A DNA stretch of 64,000 bases from Bacillus sp. B-jedd (GTDB lineage: Bacteria > Bacillota > Bacilli > Bacillales > Cytobacillaceae): the NCBI RefSeq assembly GCF_000821085.1, contig NZ_CCXR01000001.1, positions 1,757,001 through 1,821,000 of the forward strand. Reading direction: 5' to 3'. Of this stretch, positions 44,030 to 54,400 are shown piece by piece. The notes below the pieces were generated by a model. That model was given only the letters and a program-made list of their open reading frames with translations, did not search any database and was not told the origin of the DNA. Every line of letters begins with the position of its first letter. The first letter of the stretch is position 1. Position numbers and translations under genes: made by a program.

Positions 44030-44545
44030 TTAATCTTCTTCCCCAGGCTTCATCATATGAAGCGGTGGCGGTACCAACCATCCTTTTTCCTTATTGAGGC
44101 GGAGGAAGCGGGCGCCCATTTGTGCCTTGTTAAGATGGAATTCCCCAAACATCATGGCAATATCTTCTCTGATGCAGTTTCCCATTACGCCACTGCACAT
44201 CACCAGGCCGGCCGCAATGTTGGCTGAAGCGGCATACGAAATTTCGTTATCCATAAATCTCGCTCCAGGAGGAATACTTTCAAGGTCGGCTAATGGCCGT
44301 TCAGGAGGAGATGGAGGAAGGCCGACGCCATTTTCTTTCAAAATTTCCTCGACCCGTTTTTCTTCGGTCTGGCATGTTTGAATACTTTCCTCAATAAGGT
44401 GTTTTAAATCCTTGTCCCCGATATGGTTCAGAAATGTCTGATAAGCTGCTTTCATCGCCTTGCTTCCCAAAACATACGACCAAAGAGAATATACTTCGCC
44501 ATAGTGAAGAGGTTCATTTTGCGGATTGCCGCTTAAGATTCCCAT
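44030..44545 (-). CDS. DUF3231 family protein
   Basis: A 171-residue protein of DUF3231, a ferritin-like helical family common in spore formers and often annotated as spore-coat related. Visible pattern: GEVYSLWSYVLGSKAMKAAY, LPPSPPERPLADLE, and MCSGVMGNCIREDIAMMF. Start at ATG 44545, with AAAGGATGTG a little far upstream. Function unknown. Confidence 0.8.
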   Translation of the reverse strand: MGILSGNPQNEPLHYGEVYSLWSYVLGSKAMKAAYQTFLNHIGDKDLKHLIEESIQTCQTEEKRVEEILKENGVGLPPSPPERPLADLESIPPGARFMDNEISYAASANIAAGLVMCSGVMGNCIREDIAMMFGEFHLNKAQMGARFLRLNKEKGWLVPPPLHMMKPGEED

Positions 44546-44641
44546 TCCAATAACACATCCTTTGTAAATGTATTGTTCCTACAGGAATAGGCTTCCTTCA
44601 AAGGAATATATTATTCACCCGTTCGGGCTCGAAAATGAAAA

Positions 44642-44667
44642 AACCGCTGGGAACGCTGCCAGCGGTT
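44642..44667 (-). terminator. Terminator of the lipoprotein gene
   Basis: On the minus strand AACCGCTGG / CCAGCGGTT followed by TTTTTC. Confidence 0.85.
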
Positions 44668-44688
44668 ATCTGCGTGATGGTTAAAATC

Positions 44689-45426
44689 TTAAGGCTTATT
44701 TGTTTTAACAAAGGCAATTACTTCATCAAGGCTCCCAGATTGGAACACAGGGCCTTTTTGGTCAAAAAGAATAAAGCATGGGTCGGTCTTCAAGGCGAGC
44801 TCTGGATAAATGATTTTCGCCTGTTTCGCGGTTTCCAGGCTAAGGATTTCGTTGACAGATTCGATGATTTGTTTATTTGTCTCAAGCGGTTCCTTTTCAT
44901 TCTGCGGTCCGATTGCCAGCATCGAGTAAGTATGCCTTTCTTCAGGCAAAAGCTGTGGATAGATAAAGTCCGTTGCCACTTCTTCAATTTTTTCTACATT
45001 AATTTTGAAAACATAATCGGCATGCCCGTGAAAGAAGTTGGCCTTAACGAGAATATCATGCTCACCCTCAGACAGATCAGGGACTTTAAAGGTTCCTTCA
45101 GAGAGTTTCTCCAGGGATGGACTTTTATCGTTTGCATCCACAACAGCCGCTTCCAGGGAAGTGGCTTCAACAGAAAAATTCAGGTGAATTGTATCACCAA
45201 CAGCTGCTGGCACGGCTTTAAGATTCTTGGCGAGCGCATCAGGCCTGCCTTTGTCCTTTTCATCGGCTTTTCCTTTTTTAGACCATGTATAAGATCCTGT
45301 TACCGTCTCGATTCCTTTGCTGCCGAGCGTAAATTTCGCCTTTGGAAGGCTCTTTTCATAATCGGCCCCCTGGCAGCCCGCAAGCAATAATATGAAGGTT
45401 AATGAAGCGAAGATGAAGTTTCTCAT
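44689..45426 (-). CDS. Putative lipoprotein, unknown
   Basis: A 245-residue lipoprotein: signal MRNFIFASLTFILLLAGC with lipobox L-A-G-C at residues 15 to 18. The next region (VTGSYTWSKKGKADEKDKGR on) and the C-terminal part about residues 150 to 240 (ILSLETAKQAKIIYPELALK, FILFDQKGPVFQSGSLDEVI) resemble a thioredoxin-like stretch only loosely. I chose ATG 45426 after AGGAAG; the long upstream extension has no RBS and would hide the signal peptide. Confidence 0.75.
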   Translation of the reverse strand: MRNFIFASLTFILLLAGCQGADYEKSLPKAKFTLGSKGIETVTGSYTWSKKGKADEKDKGRPDALAKNLKAVPAAVGDTIHLNFSVEATSLEAAVVDANDKSPSLEKLSEGTFKVPDLSEGEHDILVKANFFHGHADYVFKINVEKIEEVATDFIYPQLLPEERHTYSMLAIGPQNEKEPLETNKQIIESVNEILSLETAKQAKIIYPELALKTDPCFILFDQKGPVFQSGSLDEVIAFVKTNKP

Positions 45427-45586
45427 GAATTTCTTCCTTTTATTAGAATTGTGTTCACCTTCACAATAGCATAAATAAACCGGCCCACACCGATGCTTTT
45501 GTGGAAGAATCGTGAAATAAGTGGTATGGGCCAATATCCTATATAATGGGGATAACTGACAGATTAACAAGAAACGAGGAGATGGA

Positions 45587-46396
45587 ATGGTTACAGGAGT
45601 TGGAATAGACGCGGGGGGGACACTGCTGAAACTTGCCTATAGCGAAAATGGAACAATAAAATATCGGAAGTCTGAGTATGGACAAGCTGAATCTCTTCTC
45701 CAGTGGCTGAAAATGCTTGCCCCCCAAGCAGAGGTTTACTTGACCGGCGGCAAAGCCAGATGGGTGAAGGAGAAGTTTTTCCCGGATGCTGAACTGAAAG
45801 ATGAATTCAGCTCCATTTGCACCGGTGCAACAATCCTTTTTTCAAAACAAGCAGACTCCGCGGTTGGATCATACCTCCTTGTGAATATCGGAACCGGGAC
45901 ATCCATCCTCCTCGCTGGAAAGGGGAAAGGCAAAAGGGTAGGGGGCAGCGGACTTGGCGGCGGGACTTTTATGGGCCTGGGCCAGCTGCTCGCTAATACA
46001 TCAGACTTCGAGGAAATGGTCAACCTCGTCTCTAAAGGCGACAGGCGGAAAACGGACCTCCTCGTGAAAGATATTTACGGGGATGGCGGGGAGCCGCTAG
46101 CCGCGGAGATGACTGCCGCCAACTTTGGAAAGCTTCCATTGGGTGGTAGAGATGACCATATGGCCGCTCTTGTGAATATGCTTGCAGAAACATTAGTGCT
46201 CTTAAGTTCGCAGGCAGCCCTTGCCGAAAAGGTCGAGACAGTTGTATTTGCCGGCAGCACGCTGACAGGAAATAAACCGTTTAAAGAGGCACTGTCCGCC
46301 TACACATCCATGTTCGGATTAAAGCCAATAATTCTTGAAAACGGGGAATATTGCGGCGCACTTGGCGCCCTTTTGCAAAAAGATGGCTCATTATAG
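45587..46396 (+). CDS. coaW: Type II pantothenate kinase
   Basis: A 269-residue kinase of the actin-like fold (CoaW type, as in B. anthracis and S. aureus). Phosphate-1 loop GIDAGGTLLKL at the N-terminus; NIGTGTSILL and GGSGLGGGTFMGL form the second site. It converts pantothenate to phosphopantothenate, the first step to coenzyme A. RBS CGAGGAGATGGA, with a TATAAT box near 45542. The last codons include a TTTTGCAAAA palindrome. Confidence 0.92.
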   Translation: MVTGVGIDAGGTLLKLAYSENGTIKYRKSEYGQAESLLQWLKMLAPQAEVYLTGGKARWVKEKFFPDAELKDEFSSICTGATILFSKQADSAVGSYLLVNIGTGTSILLAGKGKGKRVGGSGLGGGTFMGLGQLLANTSDFEEMVNLVSKGDRRKTDLLVKDIYGDGGEPLAAEMTAANFGKLPLGGRDDHMAALVNMLAETLVLLSSQAALAEKVETVVFAGSTLTGNKPFKEALSAYTSMFGLKPIILENGEYCGALGALLQKDGSL

Positions 46397-46476
46397 GTTG
46401 TGGAAAAAGTGTCCCTTGAAGAAAGCGGGCGTTTGCGTCAGAATAGTAGGGAGAATGGTTGAAGAAGGTGGCAGAA

Positions 46477-48363
46477 TTGGAAAAGAGATTTTTCACAATC
46501 GGGATGGCGGGCCATATAGACCATGGTAAAACGTCCTTAACGAAAGCATTGACGAATGTAGACACAGACCGATTGAAAGAAGAAAAAGAACGCCAAATTT
46601 CAATTGAGCTGGGCTTCGCCCCGCTTTATGAAGATAATGAAATCCAGATTTCGGTCATAGATGTCCCAGGCCATGAACGGTTTATCAGGCAGATGATTGC
46701 CGGGGTCGCGGGCATTGACCTTGTTGTCCTTGTTGTCGCGGCAGATGAGGGCGTCATGCCCCAAACGCGCGAGCATCTTGAAATCCTCGGCTTTCTCGGG
46801 ATTAAAAACGGAATCGTCGCCATTACAAAAATGGACAGGGTCGAGGAGGAGTTCATCGAGTTAGTCAAGGATGATATTCTTGAAGAGCTGACGGGAACTG
46901 TTTTTGAAGAGGCGCCCTTCATGCTGGTTGACAGCCTTTCCAAAAAAGGGATTGAAGAGCTGAAGGATTTGATTGTCTCCACGTTAAAAGAACAGGAAAT
47001 GCGTGATGCCCGTGGAGCATTCCGGCTGCCGATCGATCAGGTATTCACTGTCAAAGGGCAGGGAACGGTTGTGCGTGGCACTGTTTATGAAGGGCAGGTT
47101 GAAGAAGGGCAATCGTTGAAAATCATGCCGAAAGGCCTTGAAGTCCGTGCCCGCCAGCTTCAGGTCCATCACAAGAACGCTCAAAAAGCTTACGCGGGTC
47201 AGCGCGCAGCCATTAACATTTCCGGGGTGGCAAAAGAAGAGATAGAACGGGGGGACGTCCTTGTCTCTTCGGAGCATTTTATTGTTTCGAATACATTGGA
47301 TGTCGCCATTCGCGTCGTGGAAGACCTCGATTATATGGTGAAACAGCGGATGCCGGTCAAGCTTCATATTGGAACCGCTGAAGTGATGGGACGGATTGTT
47401 TTTTTTGACAGAAATGAATTGAAAGAAGAAGCTGGCGAGATTTTATGTCAGCTCAGGCTCGATGAAGAAGTGCTGACAAAGCGTGGCGACCGGTTCATTC
47501 TCCGCAGGCCGAGCCCGCAGGAAACGATCGGCGGCGGCTGGGTCATTGATCCGCGCGGCAATAAGTACAGATTCGGCAACGAAACGATTGAAGAGCTTGA
47601 AAAGAAGAAAGCCGGCAAGCCGAAGGAGCGAATCACCGCTGCTCTGGCTGAAGCGAAGAGCCTTGGTTTCAATGACCTAGTGAAGAGAACATCTCTCGAT
47701 GATGAAACGCTGACGTCAGAATTGGAGGACGAAGAATTCATTTTATATAACGGCAAGGAATACACATTGCGGTCGATTATCCATGCGATTGAGGAAGATG
47801 TCTATGACAGGCTGCGGGACTACCACAACGAGTACCCGATGAAACAGGGGCTGAACAAAGCTGAACTCCTCCAGTCGCTGGCGAGGTCATTTCCGAAAAA
47901 TCTCTTGGACTTCACAGTGGAGCAATCGATTAGCCAGGGGACTTTTGGAAGGAAGGGGCAGTACGTCTCGCTTTCCGAGTTCACGCCCCATGTGCCGAAA
48001 AATTGGCAGAAGCGCTCGGAAAACCTTGTCGAGCAATTAAAGCGGGACGGACGCCAAGTGCGCTATCTCGCCGACTATTTTTCCGAAGCCGGCATTCCGG
48101 ATGCTCTTAGCGGCGACTTGCAGAGGTTTTTGGAGGAAACTGGCCAGGTTGTCCCTTTGGACGGGCAATACTTTTATCATGGAGATGTTTTTGCGGAAGC
48201 GGTTGAGACACTTCGTGATAAAACCGGCCCGGATTTTGAAGTCGGTGATGCGAAGGAGATCCTCGGGCTGTCGCGGAAATATATGATTCCTTTCCTTGAA
48301 AGGCTCGATGCCAAAGGATTGACGAAGCGGGTTGAAAATAAACGGGTTTGGCAGGGTAAATAA
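46477..48363 (+). CDS. selB: Selenocysteine-specific elongation factor SelB
   Basis: A protein of about 628 residues. The N-terminal GTPase domain has G1 GHIDHGKTS, the switch-type block [22 protein letters not shown]3 DVPGHERF and G4 TKMD; EF-Tu-like domains follow, and the C-terminal 230 residues look like SelB winged helices (ending [16 protein letters not shown]). SelB brings Sec-tRNA to UGA codons marked by a SECIS hairpin. I prefer TTG 46477, after AAGGTGG; TTG 46459 is possible. No selA, selD, selC or in-frame-UGA gene is visible in the window, so the gene is isolated here. Confidence 0.88.
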   Translation: MEKRFFTIGMAGHIDHGKTSLTKALTNVDTDRLKEEKERQISIELGFAPLYEDNEIQISVIDVPGHERFIRQMIAGVAGIDLVVLVVAADEGVMPQTREHLEILGFLGIKNGIVAITKMDRVEEEFIELVKDDILEELTGTVFEEAPFMLVDSLSKKGIEELKDLIVSTLKEQEMRDARGAFRLPIDQVFTVKGQGTVVRGTVYEGQVEEGQSLKIMPKGLEVRARQLQVHHKNAQKAYAGQRAAINISGVAKEEIERGDVLVSSEHFIVSNTLDVAIRVVEDLDYMVKQRMPVKLHIGTAEVMGRIVFFDRNELKEEAGEILCQLRLDEEVLTKRGDRFILRRPSPQETIGGGWVIDPRGNKYRFGNETIEELEKKKAGKPKERITAALAEAKSLGFNDLVKRTSLDDETLTSELEDEEFILYNGKEYTLRSIIHAIEEDVYDRLRDYHNEYPMKQGLNKAELLQSLARSFPKNLLDFTVEQSISQGTFGRKGQYVSLSEFTPHVPKNWQKRSENLVEQLKRDGRQVRYLADYFSEAGIPDALSGDLQRFLEETGQVVPLDGQYFYHGDVFAEAVETLRDKTGPDFEVGDAKEILGLSRKYMIPFLERLDAKGLTKRVENKRVWQGK

Positions 48364-48367
48364 GAAG

Positions 48368-48399
48368 AAGCGCGCCGGCATATAAGAACCGGCGCGCTT
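48368..48399. terminator. Bidirectional terminator between selB and the AI-2E gene
   Basis: AAGCGCGCCGG / CCGGCGCGCTT followed by TTCTG on the plus strand and CTTCTTA on the minus strand. Confidence 0.85.
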
Positions 48400-48405
48400 T
48401 TCTGC

Positions 48406-49479
48406 TCATATGGCTTTCTTAATTTTATTTAAATTATAAAACTTCCTGATGTTTTTGAAGGTGACCTTCAAAACGGAAAAGAGCGGAATCGCAATCAGGA
48501 TCCCGATAAAGCCGTAAACCGAACCGGCAATCAGGAGGACAAAGATGACCGTGAGCGGATGCAAATTCAGTTTGCTTCCCATCACCCTTGGTGTGACAAG
48601 GTTTCCTTCAAGCTGCTGGACAACGAACATGACGAGCAGTACTTTGATGACGAGCATCGGGCTGTCCATTAACGCAATCATGACGGCTGGTAAAATACCG
48701 AGAATCGGGCCGAGAAAGGGAACGACTGCGACACTCATGGCAAAAAGGGCGAGAAGAAGCGCGTTATCCAGTCCAATCATCAAATAACCGGCATATAGCA
48801 GGATACCATCCGCAACCGCAATAATGAATTGGCCTACGATATAGGATGAAAGCGTTTTGTCAATGTCCCTTAGAATCTTTCTGCCTTCCTCCATCCGGTC
48901 ATTCGGTAAATGCCTTAACAGAGTGGGCTGAAGCTTTTCCCCGTCCTTTAAGAGGTAAAAAACGATGAATGGCACGACGGCGAGGACGGTCACTGTACTA
49001 GCTAATGCCGTTATGACCGTGCCGATATTTTTTTCGGCGGCCTTAAAAAGTTCACCCGTAAAACTTCTAAGCTTGTTCTGGACATTATCCACTGATTGCT
49101 TCGCCTTCTCATTGTTTTTGACCATTTCTTTCGATTGATTGGTAAATTCAGAGACTTTTGCGGGAAGGTGTGTGGAGATTTCCTTAATCTGTTTCCCGAT
49201 TGAAGGGCCTGCAAAATGGAAAAAGCCGTAGCCCATTCCAAACAACAGGGCAAACACCAGCAAGATGCTCGGCGTCCGGGGCATATATCTTGTGAAAAAT
49301 CGCACTGGCGGCCTGAGAATATAGTAAAGGAAACCAGAAATCAATAAAGGGAAAAAGACACTTGCGATCAGTTTCTGAAAGGGCCATAAAAAGTAATCAA
49401 TCTTCCCTAGAAGAAAAATAATCAATAATAGCAAAATTGCGGCAGTCGCATATCTGAAAAAAGGTTTTTCAATCCACAT
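48406..49479 (-). CDS. AI-2E family transporter (PerM/YtvI-like)
   Basis: A 357-residue membrane protein with about eight helices and a central soluble segment (residues about 100 to 160). The signature VVPFLGPILGILPAVMIAL and later QQLEGNLVTPRVMGSKLNLHP mark the family. Members have been linked to autoinducer-2 export or Na+/H+ exchange. ATG 49479 follows GGAGGATTTAT; the upstream extension lacks an RBS. Confidence 0.88.
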   Translation of the reverse strand: MWIEKPFFRYATAAILLLLIIFLLGKIDYFLWPFQKLIASVFFPLLISGFLYYILRPPVRFFTRYMPRTPSILLVFALLFGMGYGFFHFAGPSIGKQIKEISTHLPAKVSEFTNQSKEMVKNNEKAKQSVDNVQNKLRSFTGELFKAAEKNIGTVITALASTVTVLAVVPFIVFYLLKDGEKLQPTLLRHLPNDRMEEGRKILRDIDKTLSSYIVGQFIIAVADGILLYAGYLMIGLDNALLLALFAMSVAVVPFLGPILGILPAVMIALMDSPMLVIKVLLVMFVVQQLEGNLVTPRVMGSKLNLHPLTVIFVLLIAGSVYGFIGILIAIPLFSVLKVTFKNIRKFYNLNKIKKAI

Positions 49480-49972
49480 ATAAATCCTCCATCTTCTCTC
49501 TATATATAAGCCTTTTTCCCTCAATAACCGCTTATGTAAACAAATCGGGATACAAACCCCGAGAACCTAACAATAATATGGGGGAAAAACCTGACTATAA
49601 ATAGATTTTCATTCCAATCAGAAAAGGACCGTTTGGGCTGGGGGGGTTAGTTTTGCAAAAAGTGGTGTGCCTGCCGAAGTATCTTTATGAGGAAGTTAAA
49701 GAGGCATCTTTGTTTAATGTTTTAATTTAAGCGATTCTCACCCTGATAGAGGTAAAAGTAAGTGTGTATTAGTATGTTCCTTACTAAGCGAGTGGAAATG
49801 TAGAAAAGACAAACAAGCTTTTGGATAAATATGTTAAAGTTAAGAAGAGGTTATTAAACTATCGGATGTTGTAGAAGAGAGGTTCTATCATACATAGGTA
49901 AGAATCATTAGCGAGTTGAGGTTTTTCTTTCAAAAAAAGAAAATGGTTTTAAGTGCATGGGGGTGGGGAAGT
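49480..49972. other. Intergenic region
   Basis: About 490 bases without a recognisable gene. It contains one TTTTGCAAAA palindrome (49651-49660) beside a G-run (GGGCTGGGGGGG). I saw no RNA gene, including no tRNA-Sec, although selB is nearby. Confidence 0.6.
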
Positions 49973-50671
49973 GTGAAATTGAAAAAAATATTATTGATCA
50001 TTTGTGTCGTATTGGTAGTTGGGGTCCCTTTGTTTTCGATATTATTTAGGGACGGTTTGATTCTAGATATGGCAGGTGTCCACCTTGATAGTCTCTTTAC
50101 TAAGAAAGTAATAGTGGAGGAAAAATATATAAGGGTGGATAAAAATCAGAATAATGTCGCGGATCCACTAGACGTTGTAAATGCCGCAAGGAAAGAAGTG
50201 GAGAATCGAACACCATACAAGAGTGCTTATTATGAAGGAGGATATCCGCCAGACAGCGAAGGGGTATGCACCGATGTTATTTGGAGAGGATTGGCCGGAG
50301 CTGGTATAAATTTAAAAGATTTGATGGACCAGGATATTAAGGAGAATACCTCTTTATATCCACGTGTAGAGGGAAATCCTGATCCTCATATTGATTTCAG
50401 ACGGGTTCCGAATCAGTATGTTTTTTTTCAGCGTTTTGCTGAATCCCTGACGACCGAATTAATTCCTAACGACCCCGACAATTTAGCGGAGTGGCAGCCA
50501 GGGGATATTGTGATTTATTTGGATGGTACGGATCACGCAGGCATCATTTCAAACAAACGGACAAAAGATGGAATCCCTTATTTAATTCATAACATTCCTC
50601 CCTTTGCATCCGAAATTAAACTAACTTCCTATCAACATCCAATTGCGGGCCATTATAGATGGAATTACTGA
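49973..50671 (+). CDS. DUF1287 family protein, membrane-anchored
   Basis: A protein of about 232 residues with one N-terminal membrane helix (KKILLIICVVLVVGVPLFSI) and a DUF1287 domain outside the cell. DUF1287 is related to NlpC/P60-type folds: Cys in DSEGVCTDVIWRGL and His in DGTDHAGIISNK are the likely active pair. GTG 49973 or TTG 49979 may be the start (GGTGGGG upstream). AT-rich codon use. The substrate is unknown; cell-wall peptide is plausible. Confidence 0.75.
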   Translation: MKLKKILLIICVVLVVGVPLFSILFRDGLILDMAGVHLDSLFTKKVIVEEKYIRVDKNQNNVADPLDVVNAARKEVENRTPYKSAYYEGGYPPDSEGVCTDVIWRGLAGAGINLKDLMDQDIKENTSLYPRVEGNPDPHIDFRRVPNQYVFFQRFAESLTTELIPNDPDNLAEWQPGDIVIYLDGTDHAGIISNKRTKDGIPYLIHNIPPFASEIKLTSYQHPIAGHYRWNY

Positions 50672-50762
50672 TTTTAAAAAGGAATCTATAAACTACTAAA
50701 TTTAGGATTGAGATAAAGTTAAAATTCCTTACTTCTTTATGGATTCTCATACACAACTATAC

Positions 50763-50789
50763 ACTCAGGGCTATTAATCTGCTCTGGGT
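50763..50789 (+). terminator. Terminator after the DUF1287 gene
   Basis: ACTCAGGGC / GCTCTGGGT (G-U pairs included) followed by TTTTTTG. Confidence 0.7.
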
Positions 50790-50927
50790 TTTTTGTATGC
50801 TGATTTAACTATTAATACACAAGTCAATACTTAGGACATTTTTTGTCAAGGAACTGCCTATCCAATTTCGCAGAACAGTTAGTCCATTTCGTGGTGTTTT
50901 TTTGCAAAAAATTCACAAATTCAAGGA

Positions 50928-50956
50928 TTGACTTTTAAACCTCCAGTGAATATAGT
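50928..50956 (+). promoter_or_regulatory. Sigma-A promoter of the MarR-MMPL operon
   Basis: TTGACT (50928-50933) and TATAGT (50951-50956) with a 17-base spacer. Confidence 0.85.
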
Positions 50957-50969
50957 TATACACGTGAAT

Positions 50970-50986
50970 AGTTAAACTGTTTAACT
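50970..50986. promoter_or_regulatory. MarR-type operator palindrome
   Basis: AGTTAAAC-T-GTTTAACT is a perfect inverted repeat of 8-base arms, just downstream of the predicted transcription start and upstream of the MarR gene. This is the place and shape of an autoregulatory MarR operator. Confidence 0.75.
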
Positions 50987-51014
50987 ACTTTGGGGAAGGA
51001 GCGTGTGAATCCCA

Positions 51015-51476
51015 TTGGAACAGCAAACCATCCAGCATCTGATCGACCGATATATCGCGGTTTCATTCACGGTTAATAAGAAAGCCGAAACAATGATCAA
51101 AGAACAAATCGGCAGTGACCTGACGAATGACCAGCATTATATGCTTCGCTACATCCGGCAAAAAGGGGAATGCACCTCAACGGAGCTGGCAGACGTTTTC
51201 GAAGTGAATAAAAGCGCCATCACGGCCATTGTGACGAGGCTTACAGAAAAGGGACTCGTCAAGCGGACGAGGAATGAAGAGGACCGCCGTGTTGTCTATT
51301 TAACACTGACCGAAGAGGGTATTGACCTTTTTGAAAATGCGGAACAGCGGATTTATGCACTGGTGGAATCAATCATAACGAAATTTGAACCAGATGAAAT
51401 CACGGCATTCATTGATACGTATGAAAAATTGTCCGGGGTTTTGACAAAGCTTTCATGTAAACAACTGGGGGAATAA
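51015..51476 (+). CDS. MarR family transcriptional regulator
   Basis: A 153-residue winged-helix regulator: recognition region CTSTELADVFEVNKSAITAI and wing KRTRNEEDRRVVYLTLTEEG. The start is TTG 51015, as an in-frame stop lies just upstream; AAGGAG is 13 bases away, longer than normal, so translation may be weak. It directly precedes the MMPL exporter gene, the same arrangement as B. subtilis ydgG-ydgH, and likely represses the operon by the operator at 50970. Confidence 0.9.
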   Translation: MEQQTIQHLIDRYIAVSFTVNKKAETMIKEQIGSDLTNDQHYMLRYIRQKGECTSTELADVFEVNKSAITAIVTRLTEKGLVKRTRNEEDRRVVYLTLTEEGIDLFENAEQRIYALVESIITKFEPDEITAFIDTYEKLSGVLTKLSCKQLGE

Positions 51477-51480
51477 ACAG

Positions 51481-54400
51481 ATGAAACATATTTTGAAATA
51501 TAAATGGCTCGTCATTGCCGCGTGGGCAGCCGTTCTCGCTTTGCTAGTGATGATTTCACCGAATATGGAAGCCCTCGTGCGGGAGAAGGGACAAATTACT
51601 GTACCTGATGGATATTCTTCCACGCTGGCAGGGAAAATTCTGAGTGACAGCCAGAAAGACGCGGGAACCGGGCATGAAACGCAGGTGGCCCTCGTTTTCC
51701 ATAGTGACAAAAAACTGACTGACAGTGATTTTTCAGAAGCTGAAAAAGCCGTGAATAAACTGGAAGCTGAAAAAGAGAAGCTGGGCATCACCGAAATCAT
51801 GTCCCACTTCAAAGAAAAATCGCTGAAAGACCAGCTCGTCTCGAAGGACGGAAAAACAATTCTTGTTTCAGTCAAAGTTGATATAAGGGACAGGGAGGCG
51901 GGCGACGTCACAAAAGCTTTATACAAAGCACTTGAGGGCGTAAAGCTCGACCATTATTACACCTCCAGCTGGATGATTGGTGATGACCTTGTCACCAACT
52001 CACAGGAAGGGCTGAAGAAAACGGAATCGATTACAGTTGTCTTCATCCTCGCCGTCCTGCTAATTGTGTTCCGGTCAGCGATGGCGCCTGTCATCCCGTT
52101 GATCGCAGTCGGGGTAAGCTATTTGGCGTCGCAGTCTATTGTCGCGATCCTTGTCGACAAGGCTGACTTCCCGCTCTCGACGTTTACCCAAATCTTCCTT
52201 GTGGCTGTCCTATTCGGAATCGGAACGGACTATTGCATTCTCTTGATGAGCCGCTTTAAAGAAGAACTTCAAAGGCATGACAATGCGGCGGATGCGGTAG
52301 TCACAACCTACAGGACCGCCGGTAAAACAGTATTTTTCAGCGCGCTGGCCGTCATGGTCGGGTTCGCGTCGATCGGTTTTTCCGAATTCGTCCTTTACCA
52401 ATCCGCGGCGGCTGTGGCTGTCGGAGTCGGAGTCCTGATGCTTGCGCTCGTTACGGTTGTTCCGTTTTTCATGGCCATGTTCGGCAAGAAGCTGTTCTGG
52501 CCGGCAAAAGGGACGCTCGAGCATAAAGACAGTCGAATTTGGGCGGTAGCCGGAAAATTCGCGCTCGCCCGCCCGCTTATCGCACTGATCATCGTTCTCG
52601 GCATCTCGTTGCCATTCTTGTTTACTTACGATGGCAAACTTTCATTTAACTCTTTGGAGGAAATTGGTGACAGCTTCCATTCCATTAAGGCGTTCGACTT
52701 GATTGCTGACGGCTTTGGCCCAGGCGAATCAATGCCGGCGCAAATCGTCATTAAGAACGATGAGCCGATGGATAAAGCGGAATATCTTGCTGTTACAGAT
52801 AAGATGAGCGAGGAGCTCGCGAAGGTTAAAAACGTGAAGACCGTCCGGTCGGTTACAAGGCCGACAGGGGAACCAATCAATGATTTGTATGTTTCCAGCC
52901 AGGCTAAAACGCTTGGGGATGGAATTGGAAAAGGTAACGATGGCATTAAACAGATCAGCGGCGGATTATCGGAAGCCGAAAAGCAGCTCGCTTCTTCCGG
53001 TCCGAAGCTAAAACAAACAACCGACGGCATTTCGAAGCTGATTTCAGGGACAAATGAACTGAAGTCGGGAATCGGCACCGTGCAGACAAACCTGAAAAAA
53101 ATTGAAGACGGCATCCGCCAAGGCTCAGCCGGCTCTGGACAAATCCGCTCTGGACTTGCGGATGTGAAGAAGAATTCAGAACTGATTTTGGCCAATCAGA
53201 AGAAGCTGTTAGCAGGCTATAAAGACGCGGCTGCGGGTCTTGGCGAATTGCAGCAGGGCTATAAGGGAGTTGCCGGCGGCCTTGACCAGTTGAAGGGCAG
53301 ATTGAATGCCGCAGCCGGCGCAATGGAGGAACTGGAGAAGAACCCAGCTGCTGCAGGCGCGCTTATGGATCCGAATTACCGGACGATAAAAGAAAATGTC
53401 CTTTACTCCCTCGGAATGATTACCGAACCAAATCAGGGACTTCAGGTTTCGCTGGCAAAATTGAATGGCGGTCTTGCGAAAGTCCAAAGTGGGGTAGGCA
53501 CGGCCAATAACGGGCTGTCCGAATTGATTGCCGGACAGGAAAAGTTGGTCGCCGGTATGGAACAGCTAATTGCTGGACTTTCCACACAGCAAGCGGGGCT
53601 TAACCAGCTTGCGGACGGCCAGGGGCAAATTACAGCGAACATGCCGAAGTTCTCAAGCGGGCTATCCGGTATCAGCAGCGGCCAGCAGCAGTTGTTGTCA
53701 GGCTTCCAGCAGCTCGGCGGCCAAATGGGCGAGCTGACCGACGGCCTTGGCAAAAGCGCTAACGGTTTGAACGAAGTTGCCAAAGGACTTGAGCAGGCAC
53801 AGAGTTATTTGGGCGATGTTTCAAAAGAGGAACGGACCGGCTTCTATATTCCGGAAGAAGTTTTGGCCAGCGGGGAATTCGACAGCGCGCTGGACGCTTA
53901 TATGTCACCTGACCGCAAAGTAATGACAATGGATGTAGTCTTCAAGGTGAATCCATATTCCAATGAAGCAATCGACTCGATCCAGCCAATCAAGGATACC
54001 GTTAAACGGGTTGTGAAGGATACCGGCCTTGAGAATGCTGATGTTGCTGTCGGCGGTGTATCCAGCATGCACAGCGACCTTGACACCATTTCCGGGCAGG
54101 ATTATTCAAGAACAGTCATCTTCATGCTGTCAGGTATTTTCCTGATTCTGTTACTGTTGTTCCGTTCAGTGATCATGCCGATTTATCTGATTGGTTCGCT
54201 CGTGCTGACATATTACACATCCATGGCGATTTCCGAATCAATTTTTGTCAATATTCTAGGATACACCGGCATAAGCTGGGCTGTTCCGTTCTTCGGGTTC
54301 GTCATCCTTGTTGCACTTGGCATCGACTACAGCATCTTCCTGATGGACCGGTTCCATGAGTTCAGGTCGATGCGTGTCGAGGATGCGATTCTCGAAGCGA

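Noticed and set aside
49480..49972. tRNA-Sec near selB
   Set aside because: No 90-nt cloverleaf with a TTC-A/G loop or TCA anticodon could be traced in this gap or elsewhere.
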